NCBI RefSeq assembly: GCF_001638985.1
Contig: NW_017265156.1
Location: 892,672 to 956,671, forward strand
Length of the DNA: 64,000 bases
Reading direction: 5' to 3'
Origin: Phycomyces blakesleeanus NRRL 1555(-)
Lineage: Eukaryota > Mucoromycota > Mucoromycetes > Mucorales > Phycomycetaceae
The position numbers and the translations under genes were made by a program. Shown in pieces: positions 37,059 through 48,573 of the stretch (position 1 is the stretch's first letter; each line of letters opens with the position of its first letter). The notes under the pieces were generated by a model. That model ran no database searches. It was not told the origin of the DNA and saw nothing but the letters and a program-made list of their open reading frames with translations.

Positions 37059-37397
37059 TTATAATCGCTGACACTCCATGTGGGTCTTGGTTGGGTCCAT
37101 GGGAAGAGCACAGAAAAACCCAAGTTTCTGCATCTCTGCAAACATCTCAACAACTAATACAACCCGCTTGTTAATTAATCGATAACTCTTTACCAAAACC
37201 ACCAGAACCAGAACCTGAACCAGAATAAACCACCTAATATACTTACACTCCAACTTCAGTTTAAGACATTCTTCCTGACCGCTTGGTAACTGTCTACACA
37301 GCTGATGTTTGTACTGGTCGATATTATAATTGTCCTGAGGTGCTTTTGCCACAAAAGCATTCATACGAGAAAGCTCACTGGGTTGGTTATCGGACAT
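37059..37397 (-). CDS. Small protein with a CX9C motif, 81 residues
   Basis: Exons 37247-37397 and 37059-37153 join in phase to give 81 residues: MSDNQPSELSRMNAF..., CRQLPSGQEEC, KLKLEFVEMFAEMQKLGFF, CALPMDPTKTHMEC and a C-terminal QRL. The first Cys pair is exactly CX9C; the second is CX12C. Paired cysteines around helices suggest a CHCH-like protein of the mitochondrial intermembrane space, but the second pair does not have CHCH spacing and I do not recognise the family. The gene shares a divergent promoter region with the SNAPC3 homologue. Confidence 0.6.
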   Translation of the reverse strand: MSDNQPSELSRMNAFVAKAPQDNYNIDQYKHQLCRQLPSGQEECLKLKLECKYIRWFILVQVLVLVVLVKSYRLINKRVVLVVEMFAEMQKLGFFCALPMDPTKTHMECQRL

Positions 37398-37695
37398 GAC
37401 TGAAATACCAATAAAGAAACCAAAAATCAATATTTAAACATAAAAAACGTAAACTATATCTCTTGCACTGACATGCTTTGTTATTTTTGCTTGTCTTACA
37501 ACTTACTGTAAAGACTTTCTAGGAGAGAAAGGTGGGGAAAAACGCAAGGGTGTGCATTTTTCCACAAGACATACAAATCCGCGCGTGTAGCATTATGTCA
37601 TCGTGACTTTTTATTTTGGCCACCGCACTCAAAGACAAGCTCATTGCTACAACTATTCTTAACATTTTTTTCTTGACTTTTTTTTATTTTATGCA
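37398..37695. promoter_or_regulatory. Divergent promoter region
   Basis: 298 bases between the start codons of the CX9C gene (minus) and the SNAPC3 gene (plus). AT-rich with T-tracts next to the plus-strand start. Promoter function is inferred from position. Confidence 0.5.
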
Positions 37696-39979
37696 ATGAA
37701 CACAACTGTTAATGATTTCAAAGATTCGTTGGAAAAGCTTTTACAAAAGCAATATCGTCAAGAATCCGAAATTGACTTTAAAGAACTTCAAACACATGTC
37801 TGTTTTGACAAGTGAGTTCCAAATGAACAGCCATTGAGAAGAAAATGTCACCCATGACCGCCGTCTCTGTTTTCATGCATGCATGTAGACATGCATATAT
37901 ACATAATTTCTTTCTTAAATAAATTTCAACAATTATTATAGTTTCATGAATCCAGAGGATATGAGAGAATCTTCTGATTTCTTTAATGATCCTACTCTTC
38001 TCTCCCACATTAAACGTTACAAAGAATCCAAAGAAAATAAGACACCTCAAAGTCAAGTTAGGAGAATGAATGGCGCTGATTGTGTTATAAAACGAAAACC
38101 ACAGGCTAAATCTGTAGCACCTCATCGTGTGTTAGCTAAAGAAGATGAGGCCATATATCTGGAAACACAAAAAGAACTCGATAAGGATTCTTATCTCAAT
38201 CCACAAGTACCAAAGCGGCGTGTTTATCTTGCACAGACACATGTACCGGCCTTCTTATTATCCCTAGGATCTCCTCAGAATCAGTCTTCCCCACAAACTT
38301 CGTCCTTAGAAAACAGAGATACAATAACAAATGAAACCACAAGCACAACAAATGATCGTGGCTCCCTTGACTTCGAGGAGAGAAGCACGGGATCCGCAGA
38401 AAAATCGCATTTGGATTCAACAGGGTCCAAAGTTGCTAACAATTACAACGAAGACAATATCGAAACAATCGACAATGAGATTTCAATGATGGAAAATTCA
38501 AGCGTACCAGAAACAGAACTTTCACGAGAATTAATTTATATGGCTAATCGTATAAAAAGAAGTCGATTACAAACATTAAGGTAAAGATGGGAAATATATA
38601 GATATAAAAAACTTGCCTGGCTTTAATTTATAGAGTTATAACATTTTATAACCTGCTTTATAGTTTGGATAGCAATGCAGATTTACTTCCTAGACAATAT
38701 AAGCAACTTAATTATATTGCCATGAAACAAAGGGTAAATATTAAACCAGGTTTTATACGATCTTCTTGAGTTAAATGCTGCTTTACTTGCATTAAATTTC
38801 CACACACAAACACACACTCATATATGTTATACTAAATAGAATAACAAAGTATCTAATGGTGGCAAAAAACCAAAAACCAAAAGCAAAAAAACAAATGCAT
38901 CGGCAGGAACAAAAAATGTAAGATGTTTTTTTTTAAATCAGATATTGAAAGTTCAAAGATTCTTTCATTCAAAGCTAACAAGCATTATATGTTACAACAG
39001 ACACAACCTAATTATATGCACAGTGATTCTGCCCAAAGCTTGATTAGAATTGCAGTTTATCATCCAAAGATTCCTAGTAAATTGCTCCAAGAATTCAGTG
39101 TGCTTGGATCTCAAACATTAGCAACATTCAAGGATGCCATTTACTGTATCAATTGCGCAGTATCAGACGTAGACCCGAAAGACATTTTTTTAAACAATAG
39201 CGTTAGTCAAAATACTAAAGAAACATCAAAAAGCAGCAGCTTTTTTATCGAAGATACACTCTATATCGACACACGGCCTGAGAAGCTGAATTTAAATTCA
39301 AATGACAAAGATATCACCAAGTGAGTCAACCGATATATAAGCTATTTTTTAATAAACACATACAGACACAAACTAACATATTTTTTCTAAAAATGTAATC
39401 AAAATTAAAAGGCAAGAAGCACTTTATGCACCAGAAGTAGAAAATGCTATACCTAAAGGTGTTATTCTTCATCCCAGACAATCAATGGAAGATGTTACTT
39501 TTGGTGAGCTCAGACTTCAGCTTAACCATCCTTATCTCTTCACAAATCACAACAGCTGTAGTCACATGGTAATGGTACGAGATATAAGGTAATAACATCA
39601 AAGATACCATCTCTCTCCGGAATATGAAAGGTATTGACAGGCTTCTAATGAAAATCGGGTATAAATCATAGGCTATGTGATTACATTGAAGCAATGGAAA
39701 TAGAGCAGGGTCCAAGGCTTGAGTACACATGGAAATTTGTTCGCTACAAGTGTAACATGTGTTTGACATATCCTGCAAAGTAAGCAACCATTTGAAATTC
39801 AACAAAAAACGGGTAGCCAGTGAATCATAATATGTGTATATAGATATATTACATTCAATGATATCTTGAGTGGAACATCACCATGCTACTTTTGCGAAAA
39901 ATGCTTTGGTCCGTTTCATTTTGATAAAGATGGAAATAAGACTTCAAGTTTCCAATATATTCCATACAATGGCATATAA
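37696..39979 (+). CDS. SNAPC3: SNAPC3/SNAP50 homologue, snRNA-activating complex subunit
   Basis: Subunit of the complex that binds the proximal sequence element of snRNA promoters. Exons 37696-37811, 37942-38580, 38664-38733, 38840-38917, 39001-39320, 39412-39588, 39672-39779 and 39844-39979 give 547 residues. The N-terminal 300 residues are variable and charged, with a Lys-rich segment from exon 4. The C-terminal domain is diagnostic: LGSQTLATFKDAIYC, FFIEDTLYID, EDVTFGELRLQLNHPYLF, HNSCSHMVMVRDIR, KCNMC, CYFCEKCF and a GNKTSSFQYIPY end. The Cys/His set (C-H, CX2C, CX2CX2C) forms the zinc-binding SNAP50 fold. Exon 5 acceptor chosen at 39000 (acaacag), which alone keeps frame with a normal intron length. 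Confidence 0.87.
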
Positions 39980-41150
39980 AAAGTAAGTATAAGACCTCAA
40001 TAATATGATATTATTATTAGCTGTAGGCTCAACAATCATCATGTCTTCTTTATAAACAAACACTGGCTGCCTTAAATAAAAATGCGGGAATGTTTTTTAC
40101 TCTTTGTTAAGCTGTTACTTGTGTATATAGGAATCGAGAAAGATAATATATATATACAATTCAAAGAATGTACATAAAATATTCATTTTCAGTATTTCAT
40201 TTTCTTTTCGGACAAGCCAAAAATAAAGCTGTTACTAGTTTGTTTTACCTTACCAAGTATTTTTTTTTAAAGGCAGTGATATCATAAAGGTTATGCTCAG
40301 AATCCTTTACTTGTAGAACTCAAACGACCTCAGAAAACATCAGGTTTTATATTTCATCGTGGTTATGATAGTGATAAAAATTCAAGATTTTTTTGATATA
40401 AATAGACACCTGTCAACACTCGAAAGGCTTTATAAGAGTACCAAAAACAAAACATTTACATATTACGAAGCGCTCATGTTGTGATCCAACAAAATTGGAT
40501 ATCCTTTGTCAAATTAGATACTTTCCCAGATTATAACAAAATATTTAGATTGCATTTTTAAAGTAATCCAGCCAGATTCATACTTTTTGTTAAGCATGGG
40601 CCAAACATTACTATGATTATTTTATTATTATTATTATTTTTTAAAAAAATTATATCATTTAAAACGCTTGGTAGTAATTGATCTTATCCCGAGAAACTTT
40701 TCTATACCAACGCAGTTAATTTCATCCGTTTTATAAAAGGTCATACTGATGGGTTTTGTTATGACCGACTTAACCCTTTATTTGTTGAACGTTTCATACT
40801 TTGTGAGTTTGACATTTTTTTTTAGCAGAGCACATGAGAGATGTATCTTATTTGAGTCTAAGTAGTCATTACCTTTCAGGAGAGTTCTTGCCAGTGACAG
40901 AACCTACTTTGTTGCCTAGATTAAGAATACACATGTTTTCTGTTGGTTGCGGACTCTGTGAAATTAACAGAGATTGCGACGGGGTTTTTTTCATAGTAGT
41001 GTATTTTCCTGATTTATATTTTGGATAGCTTTTATCTCATCTCTATGAGTGTTAATAATTTTTTTTCTCCTTAATTTTAAACAAAAAGTCAAATATATCT
41101 ATAATCCACACAGGCCTCAAAACAAAAAAACAAAAATAACATACCTTCTA
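39980..41150. other. Intergenic DNA at the edge of the repeat-rich half
   Basis: AT-rich, random short open frames only. No gene seen. Beyond here single-copy genes cease. Confidence 0.6.
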
Positions 41151-41980
41151 CAGTCAAAGCTCGATATAGTGATATTCGATATAGTGATAATCGCGATATA
41201 GTGATAGTGATAAAATTTGAATCCACCAGTATCACTATATCGAGCTCTGAGTTTATTTCTGTATTATATATTTTATTTAGCATTTTAAAGCAAGCCCAGT
41301 TTCTTAGACAAAATACTATGAATCCTATTAGAAAACAGTAGTGACATGGTGTGTGTTCTTTTGGTTCCACTCAGACCACGAATATCTTGCAAAGAAGTAT
41401 GACACTCTTTGCAGGATTTCCTTCAATCCCCTTGCACAAGGCATACCCTTGTGCATTGAATTTCATCATTGGTACTGCTTTAATAGAGCTTTATAACAAA
41501 GTAGTATAGATTGTTCACATATAAAAGTCTTCAGATGAAGCAATAATAAAACAGAATCCTTATCTATCTTTATTTTATTGATCAAATCCTTTATTTTACT
41601 TTTGTTTATACATTTATTTCATTGTCACTGACTTATAACAAATCTTCGCGATAGTTATAAGCATACTTCTTGTTATATTTGTCCTTTCTATACACATTTT
41701 ACTACATCTCCTTACTGTTGGATAGACCCAAGCGTTATCAAAGTAATTCATCTCTATCTCTCTATATATTTGCCTTCTGAACTCGTTGGCAACCCTATTT
41801 TCATTTATTATTTTTCTGACAACGTTGCACCACACCAACTCAACACTTGTCAGTAGTCACTCACAGCGGCATTAGAAATATCACTAAATAATGTGCGGAG
41901 TAAGAAAAAAACACACTCAATATAGTGATAGTGATAAAATTTCTGTCCACCATCCATATCACTATATCGAGCTTTGACTG
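41151..41980. mobile_element. 830-bp TA-flanked inverted-repeat element (pogo/Tigger-like ends)
   Basis: Perfect 25-bp terminal inverted repeats (41151-41175 and 41956-41980) beginning CAGTCAAAGCTCGATATAG. Both ends are flanked by TA (41149-41150, 41981-41982), the target duplication of Tc1/mariner and pogo elements; CAGT...-type ends with a CTCG core recall pogo/Tigger families. Each end also carries a second copy of the block TATAGTGATAGTGATAAAAT in direct orientation followed by an inverted TATCACTATATCGAGC, so each end folds into its own hairpin. The interior has no intact transposase; a 74-codon minus-strand frame at 41614-41838 is unrecognised. Probably non-autonomous. Confidence 0.75.
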
Positions 41981-42193
41981 TACTGGCTTTACTCATCTAG
42001 AGACTCAACAAAGCTGAGACTACCAGCAGTTCCTAAAAACTAAAGAATAATATACAATTTTAAATAGCTTTTATTTTTACCATGATCATAAAGATATCAA
42101 CTCAAAATATTGAAGAATTAAAGATTAAGAGGATACTAAGATATGTTTATACATATATTAGTATATAATAAATAAAGCAAAGAATCCAAGATT

Positions 42194-42607
42194 TTAAGAG
42201 TTGTACAGCACCGATTTTTTAATAGAAGTAGTTATTCCATGACTATTTAATAAACTAGTCGCTTGATTGACTTTATTATCTTTTACAAGCACATAATCAG
42301 TATCGTATGTGCTTACAACAAAGACCAGAATTTGGTTCTCTCTGAGAGGGTTTAAAACTCAAGCCAGAATACCAACAAGACCAAAATCCATTTTAGCATC
42401 AACTTTGAAACATCGCCAGTTGTCTTCTGTCTTTTGGGCTATATCCACAAGTTTGGAAGTAGTTAGCAAGATGAGAGAAAGCTCAGATGTTGTTTTAGAT
42501 AATGTAAACCACGGTTGGTCAAGAATATATGATTGCCATTTGTAGTTTCTAGGGAACTGATGGATTGAAAATAAATCAGGCAGAAGTTTAAGAGAAAGCA
42601 GAGGCAT
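42194..42607 (-). pseudogene. ACT-domain (CASTOR-like) protein gene, broken
   Basis: Minus-strand frame with ACT-type amino-acid-binding features: LLSLKLLPDLFSIHQF, FTLSKTTSELSLIL, then GLVGILA, and after an in-frame TGA (42359-42361) VLNPLRENQILVFVVSTYDT and DYVLV. The VSTYDTDYVLV strand is the hallmark of CASTOR-type ACT domains. The TGA falls in the GILA-x-VLNPL helix, where CGA (Arg) would be an easy precursor. The 5' end is not resolved: an acceptor-like TTAG precedes an in-frame TLREHLM, so one upstream exon may be missing. The last frame ends at 42194. Not a transposon gene as far as I can see. Confidence 0.55.
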
Positions 42608-42814
42608 TAGGTGCTCACGGAGTGTCTAATCAATTAGATTTTAAATTTCTTTTTGGTAACTTTTCAAAATACAAATTTGATACTGTATACCTAATAATAA
42701 GTCAGTGTTATAATAAAAGCTATACTGAAAAGGTATAACTCTTTGAATGCATAATAATTAAAAGTTCTTTCTTTTGCTTTTACCCTCAATAAATAAAGTA
42801 TACTACTCTCAAAA

Positions 42815-43530
42815 ATGTCTTCAACAACAAATACACTTTCCCCTATAGGCCTCTCTGAAGCGAATGCGGCACTAATAAGCCTTATTGTTAAGAAGTCTGA
42901 TGATATATTCAAAGAAGCATCCAAGACAGATGAGTTTGAGGACGAGGAATTTGATGAAGAACTTGACAAGAGCTCATAAAAAATCAAATATTGTCACAAA
43001 AGTGCAACGAAAGCAATACTTCTGCTCAATAAGAAAAAGTAGAATTTATTTCAGCTATCAATTAGCTCTATTTGCAGCAGACCTTGAAAGCAATGAAATT
43101 AATCAACCAAGACATCTTCTTCTTGATCTGCATTGGCAGCGTGTCTATGATTCAGGAATGAGTAGTGATTTGTAGACGAGCTAACCAAGATACATATCGT
43201 TGGTAGACAATCGACCACCCAAACCTTACTGACGAAGAGACTGGAGAGCGTGGCTTTAAGACCCATTATTAGATTACGCGATCAACTTTTGAGAACCTTG
43301 TGAATCTTCTAAAAAACACAGCTGCATACTCAAGGTTCAATGGTGAACATAGAAGCACTTAAAATGTTGCCCAACAGGTTGCTGTTGTTTTATAGAGATT
43401 CTGTAACACACACTTTGGTTATAGAATTGCCAAGACAACACTTGGTGTTGACCATGACTTCTACAATGAGTTTACAGTACATTTTATCAATACAATGACA
43501 AAATAAATTGCCAATAAGGTCATTGTATGG
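42815..43530 (+). pseudogene. Harbinger-like transposase remnant
   Basis: From about 43200 the plus strand reads LTDEETGERGFKTHY, ITRSTFENLVNLLKNTAAYS, NVAQQVAVVL, THFGYRIAKTTLGVDHDFY and IANKVIVWP. The pattern (start of a helix TFENLVxLL, VAVVLxRF, GxDHxFYNEFT, VIVWP) is like the helix-turn-helix part of PIF/Harbinger transposases. It is broken by four in-frame stops at 43270 (TAG), 43360 (TAA), 43393 (TAG) and 43504 (TAA), each of which could derive from CAG/CAA. The upstream frame from 42815 (acidic, MSSTTNTLSP...) may be its N-terminal exon. Catalytic domain absent: homology ends about 80 bases before the left end of the next transposon. Confidence 0.45.
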
Positions 43531-44144
43531 CCATTAACATATTCAAAAGCAGAGAGAAACTGCTAACGGTTTTGCTATTCGTACAAGTACCAGTATCCAT
43601 GGCTATAACCACCACTGGAAAAACCGCCCTGATTAACAATGTGGCCAGGTTGGCAAACACATGTGTAGAAATAGTGATTTTTTTCAACTCAGTGTGTTTT
43701 TTGAAGTTCAGGTCAAAGATGTAGTTTTAGTTGGTCTCATTGGCTAACAGAATTTTAGAATATCAGTCTGGTACGGAAGACTAAATTCACATACAGAGAC
43801 CTATCATAATTCTCATTCTACCACCCCTTTTTTTTATTCCTACTATTTTCTGGATTTACTCTCGCAATAATCTATTTATAAACTCATAGTAGAAAAATAT
43901 ATGTCTTTTACACACAACAGGCATTCTTGAAAACATTTGAATAAAGACTATGAATTGATAATATCATAATTGTCATGTCTCTTTCTATATTTAATAATAT
44001 AGAAAAGAACTTGTTAGAAGAATTTAATTAAACAACCATAAAATATAATGCTTTTTTTTACTATAAAGCCGGTGCAAATAAAATATATTTTACGCTTGTT
44101 CCTCTTTTTATTTTCAATAAATCACATCAAACAAAACACATAAA

Positions 44145-47100
44145 ATGCCTTCTATCCCCCACCGCCGTAATGTTGTCTGCCGTTGTGCTCAATGTAGCAG
44201 AAATTCACAGGGATACTCATTGGTGACAAGCAGAACCGCTGAGCACCATATTAGAAAGGATGAGCTTGAGAGAATCGAGAGACTGGATATGGCTGAAAGA
44301 TTGGCAAATAGTATGTTATATTCAGGGTTTATTTTTCGATTACTGAGTAATAACTTCTTTATTTTTTTAATTTTAATGAAACACAGCTGTGCAAGAAGAA
44401 CAAATGATGGACGTTGATACCCAATATAAGAAAAGAAAAGAAAAAAATATTTGAAAACCAGTAGAGACAATAAACTAAACTAATCTATATTTGTATATAT
44501 CCCGACCTGTCAATCTGAATCCATCAAAAAAAAAGACGATCAGGCCAACTCATCTGATTCGAATGCCGCCATGATGGCTGACAATGTCTCGGTAGACAAT
44601 GAGATCAGCGAGGTCAATGGCAATGACTCTGACATTGAAAGAGACATGAACTCTGACTCTGGCAGTGGTGAAGAAGAAGGTGTCAAGACAGACGTTGAAG
44701 AGTTTGTTAATGAAGGTCAGTCATAAATGATTTTGTTTTCTTAAAAACAGATTTAAAGAAAATTTGTTCTAATTTATTTTTGTTAATTTTAAATAGACCC
44801 ATTTGATGCTCCTAACATGCCTGAAAACCCTGTCCATCAGTTCATTACTACCTTTGCCATTCTTTTTATCTCGCGTTATGTTGTTAACAAAGGTGCCGCC
44901 ATATTGATTGAATTTATCAATCAGTTACTCAAGATCTACGGCAAAGATTTCCAATTACCAACAAGTCTTATTGGCCTGCAAAGAATGACTGGTTTTTCCA
45001 ATTACGCCAATGGTATCAAGAAGTCTGTTGTATGTGAAGACTGCCACAAGGTTTACGAACAAGATGTGCCTCTCCCTACTCATTGCGACTTCAAAAAGCA
45101 TGGTTCTCAATCAGCATGCAATTGTGAATTGATGAAGGTTTCATCTTCTGGTGCCATGATAGCCAAGCGATCATACATCTACAACTCTATCCAGAGATCA
45201 TTACAAGTTTTCTTTCTTCGTTCTGGGTTCGAGCAAAAAATCAGACAATGGAACAAAGAGCTTAAGGTCGTAGATACACTATGCGACGTCTATGATGGTG
45301 CTATGTGGAAGGAGCTAAAGGACCAAAGTGGTGTATTGTTTGTGAATGAACCTCGTTCATTGATGCTAACAATGAACATCGACTGGTTCCAGCCATTTGA
45401 TGGCGTTACATATTCAACTGGAGCTATCTACCTTGCAATAAATAACTTGCCTCGTGAGGAAAGATTTAAGCCTGAAAATGTCATCCTTGTTGGTTTGATG
45501 CCTGGTCCTAAGGAGCCAAAGACCGAAGAGATCAACCACTATTTAAAGCTAATAGTTGATGAATTGCTGCAGTTGTTTACGGGGATAACCATCCCGACCT
45601 TTGAGTGCCCAGCTGGTGTTAATGTACATGCTGCATTACATATGGTTGCCTGTGACATCCCCGCTGCCAGGAAGACCAGTGGATTCACCGCCCACAACAG
45701 TACTTGTGCATGCCCCAGATGTGTGAGGCAGTTTACCAGGTTACCAAGCACCAATCAGGTCGACTTCAGTGGGTTCGACTATTCGACATGGAAAATCTGT
45801 AGCGGTCTGAAAAACAGGTTGCATGCTGAGGAGTGGAAGAGTGCCAGTACGCCCTCAGAAAGGCATCAGTTGGAAATCGAAAATGGTGTTTGATGGTCGC
45901 AGCTGCATCGCCTTGGATACTTTGATCTAGTACGTGGAACGATCATCGATCCCATGCATAATTTATTCCTGGGGACACCAAAGAGAATGATGGAGTGGTG
46001 GATAAAAGAAGGGCTGATAGACGATAGAAAGCTAGCTACGATGCAAACAATGGCAGAGACAATGGTGGTGCCAATGGATTACGTGGTGTTGAAATCGAAG
46101 ATTGGAAAGGGCTTTCCATACATAAAAGCTGGTGAATGGAAGTCCTGGGTGCTAGTGTATTCGCCTATCTTGTTGAAGGCCGTCCTGCCAATTGAAATGT
46201 TCAGAAATTGGATCAGTTTTGTTGATGCCTGCCGCCAATTAGTAAAGCCAAGCATCACGTTCTCTGACATTGACGATGGCCATAAATTTCTTCAAGAATT
46301 CTGTACTGAGTGCCAGCGTATTTACACTCCAACTATTCTCACCTGTAACATGCATTTACATCTCCATCTTCATGAGACCATCCGTGATTTTGGACCAGTA
46401 TATGGATATTGGCTCTTCGGGTTTGAGCAATATAATGGTCTGCTAAAGAACGTGAATACGAACAGAAAAGATTCCTTTGAGGTTACATACATGAATAGTT
46501 TCGTCCAAGATACATTCAAAGGTGATTTCGTTCATGCTGCTCTCACATGCCCAAGCCAAGTACCGTTTCTTCCTCTTCTCGCCAAGCTTACTGCCACAAC
46601 TCAACCCTCCACTTCAAAAAATACAATAACTTTTCCCCAGCGCCCTTTCAGACTATCAGCCTTCATCCAAGCATACTCAAACCCTTCTCTTCCAGTCCTT
46701 GGCAATGAACCTCTTCCTCCATCTGCATTTACTCTCCATATCGAACCCCCATTAGCAATGAGTGATGTCGACTATCATCATTTGCTTGATTACTATAAAG
46801 TCGCATACTGTATGCCAAATCTTGAAGGTTACCAGCATCCCTCCTCTCCATTCTCCTTTGCTGACAACCAAATCATAAAGTTGAAATCAATCAATTTGCT
46901 TGGTCAGGTTTACAAAGGCTGCAAATATGCTTCTGGTCGTGGCTCATTTGTTCAATCTCTGTTCCTTGGAAGTCAAGGCAATAATCGGTTGGCATACACT
47001 GGCCAAATTCAGTATCTGTTCTTGCACTCTTTCACTCCACCAGTAGACAACACAGAGCTCCAAACACGTGTCGTTTATCAAGATAAACACGTCTTTGCGT

Positions 47101-47306
47101 ATGTTAAGTGGTTCCAGATTGAGCATGACCATTCAAGAGAGTTGGAAAGTGTTGACATCTGCAGTGCAGATTTTATTGCATGTGATTTTAAATGCATCTT
47201 GCCAGTACATCGAATATCATCAGTTGTTGCAACATGTGATTATAAAACCAGCACAAATAATAAGAAAATACTTGTCAACGCTTTATCACACAAACAATAC
47301 AATTAA
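44145..47306 (+). pseudogene. tnp2/Plavaka-like transposase of copy 1, one in-frame TGA
   Basis: Exon 1 (44145-44310) encodes a zinc-knuckle start CRCAQCSRNSQGYSLVTSRT...HH. A short exon from 44387 and an acidic exon ending at 44715 follow, but the donor between them (44387 to about 44536) could not be resolved. Exon 4 (44797-47306) holds the transposase body: NIDWFQPFDGVTYSTGAIYL, ENVILVGLMPGPKEP, CDIPAARKTSGFT, CACPRC, PMHNLFLGTPKRMMEWW and NMHLHLHLHETIRDFGPVYG. These are the conserved blocks of tnp2-type (CACTA-related) transposases. TGA at 45891-45893 aligns with CGA (Arg) at 56116-56118 of copy 2. Otherwise intact, so decay is recent or the stop is tolerated. Confidence 0.85.
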
Positions 47307-47444
47307 TATTTAGTACATTTCTTTTTTAATAAAAAATTTCAATACATAAGCTAATGTAGTCTTATTATATATGTTGCGAACAATACATATGTGTTAAGAA
47401 ATTTTGAGAGTAAAAGAAAAAAAACGACAAAAAATGAGTTTTAT

Positions 47445-48573
47445 TTATGACCCATATTTAAGAGCCCATTGAGGTAGAGCAGGATCTAAATCAATTGGGA
47501 CTGTTGATTCCACTGTTCTACCATAAACTCTCTTAAGCAGTTGGCGGGAATTTGCACCCAATTGCTTAACAACAAACGAGTCAACCTCCGTAATGAATTT
47601 GTTAAGCTAAGTAATAAACATATATTAACATTCAGCCTGGCATCATTCAAAAAAGAAAACTGTTAGGTTTTACCTCGTCACTTCTCCAACTTGGGCGAGC
47701 AACACAAATCTCATTTCTTGGCTGAGAGGGGGACATATCATCGTTTGATTCGCCTTCAGACATGACTGACTTTTGGATCAGTCCAGAGCAGTTTCAACCC
47801 ATCTTGAGATCAATGTCAGCCTTGTAAGCATCATAAGCAAGGCGATGGTGAGTGTAGTTCTAAAGGAAAAAGACAATACAATTAATATTCTAATTGTTAT
47901 TATTTAGCATAAATTGAAAATATAGTTTACATCAGTTTCACGGCCAGATCTTCTTGAATTAGTATTCAAGGCTCATCTTGTTTCCGGAAGTTCCCTTTGC
48001 TGGCGACGTCTACTACAGAAGTTTGTATATATACACTTACAAAGGTTGCGTGTCCTCATATCAGTGTCAGCAAACTTCTTTTCCAAGTAATACAAGAGTT
48101 GTTTGACTAACTCTCTATTTGGAGAGCGATCAAAACGAACATCAACTGCCCACTTTGGTTTTATGGCATTTGCTTGGATTTCTGCCTGGTCTCTTGATTT
48201 TAGCTTTGGGTTCCACATATAACCATGAATGTATCCCTATTATATTTTAATTAGCAACAAGATTGGCAAGTGTCTTTTGTATCTTTATACTTACAAATAC
48301 AGCATTAGTATCACTTGATTCGGTGATGGGAAGGGCAGCAGAAGTGGATGCAACACTAGTGGGCACATGCGCAGATGCTGGGAGGGCAGACAAGGCATCA
48401 ATGCCATTAATGGCGGTTGCGTTACTGGTGATCACTACACCAATTCTTGTATCCATCAATGTGATTTTATCCTTCATGGCCTTCATCTCTTCTTTCATCG
48501 CATTCAAAGCTTGTAGCAACTGGACATCAGTGCTAGCAAGAGAAGGAGCAAGTCTGCAGTTGGGGGTAGGCAT
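47445..48573 (-). pseudogene. Accessory gene of the two-gene transposon, copy 1
   Basis: Convergent with the transposase, 138 bases away. Exons 48295-48573, 47931-48236, 47674-47859 and 47445-47606, all phase 0. Exon 1: MPTPNCRLAPSLAS then a coiled-coil-like LLQALNAMKEEMKAMKDK. Exon 2 (306 nt): GYIHGYMWNPKLK, RSPNRELVKQLLYYLEKKF and a basic SRRRQQREL. Exon 3: MSEGESNDDMSPSQ...RPSWRSDE; exon 4: LNKFITEVDSFVVKQL ending ALKYGS. Two in-frame TGA codons (47973-47975, 47794-47796) break it. The family is unknown to me; coiled coil plus basic helical region suggests a DNA-binding or transposase-partner protein, comparable in role to the second protein of plant CACTA elements (inference). Same exon layout in copy 2. 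Confidence 0.7.

Noticed and set aside
38918..38958. 24-nt or 41-nt intron alternatives in the SNAPC3 gene
   Set aside because: The 24-nt choice leads into the wrong frame, and the 41-nt choice has a weak acceptor; the 83-nt intron ending acaacag fits frame and length.
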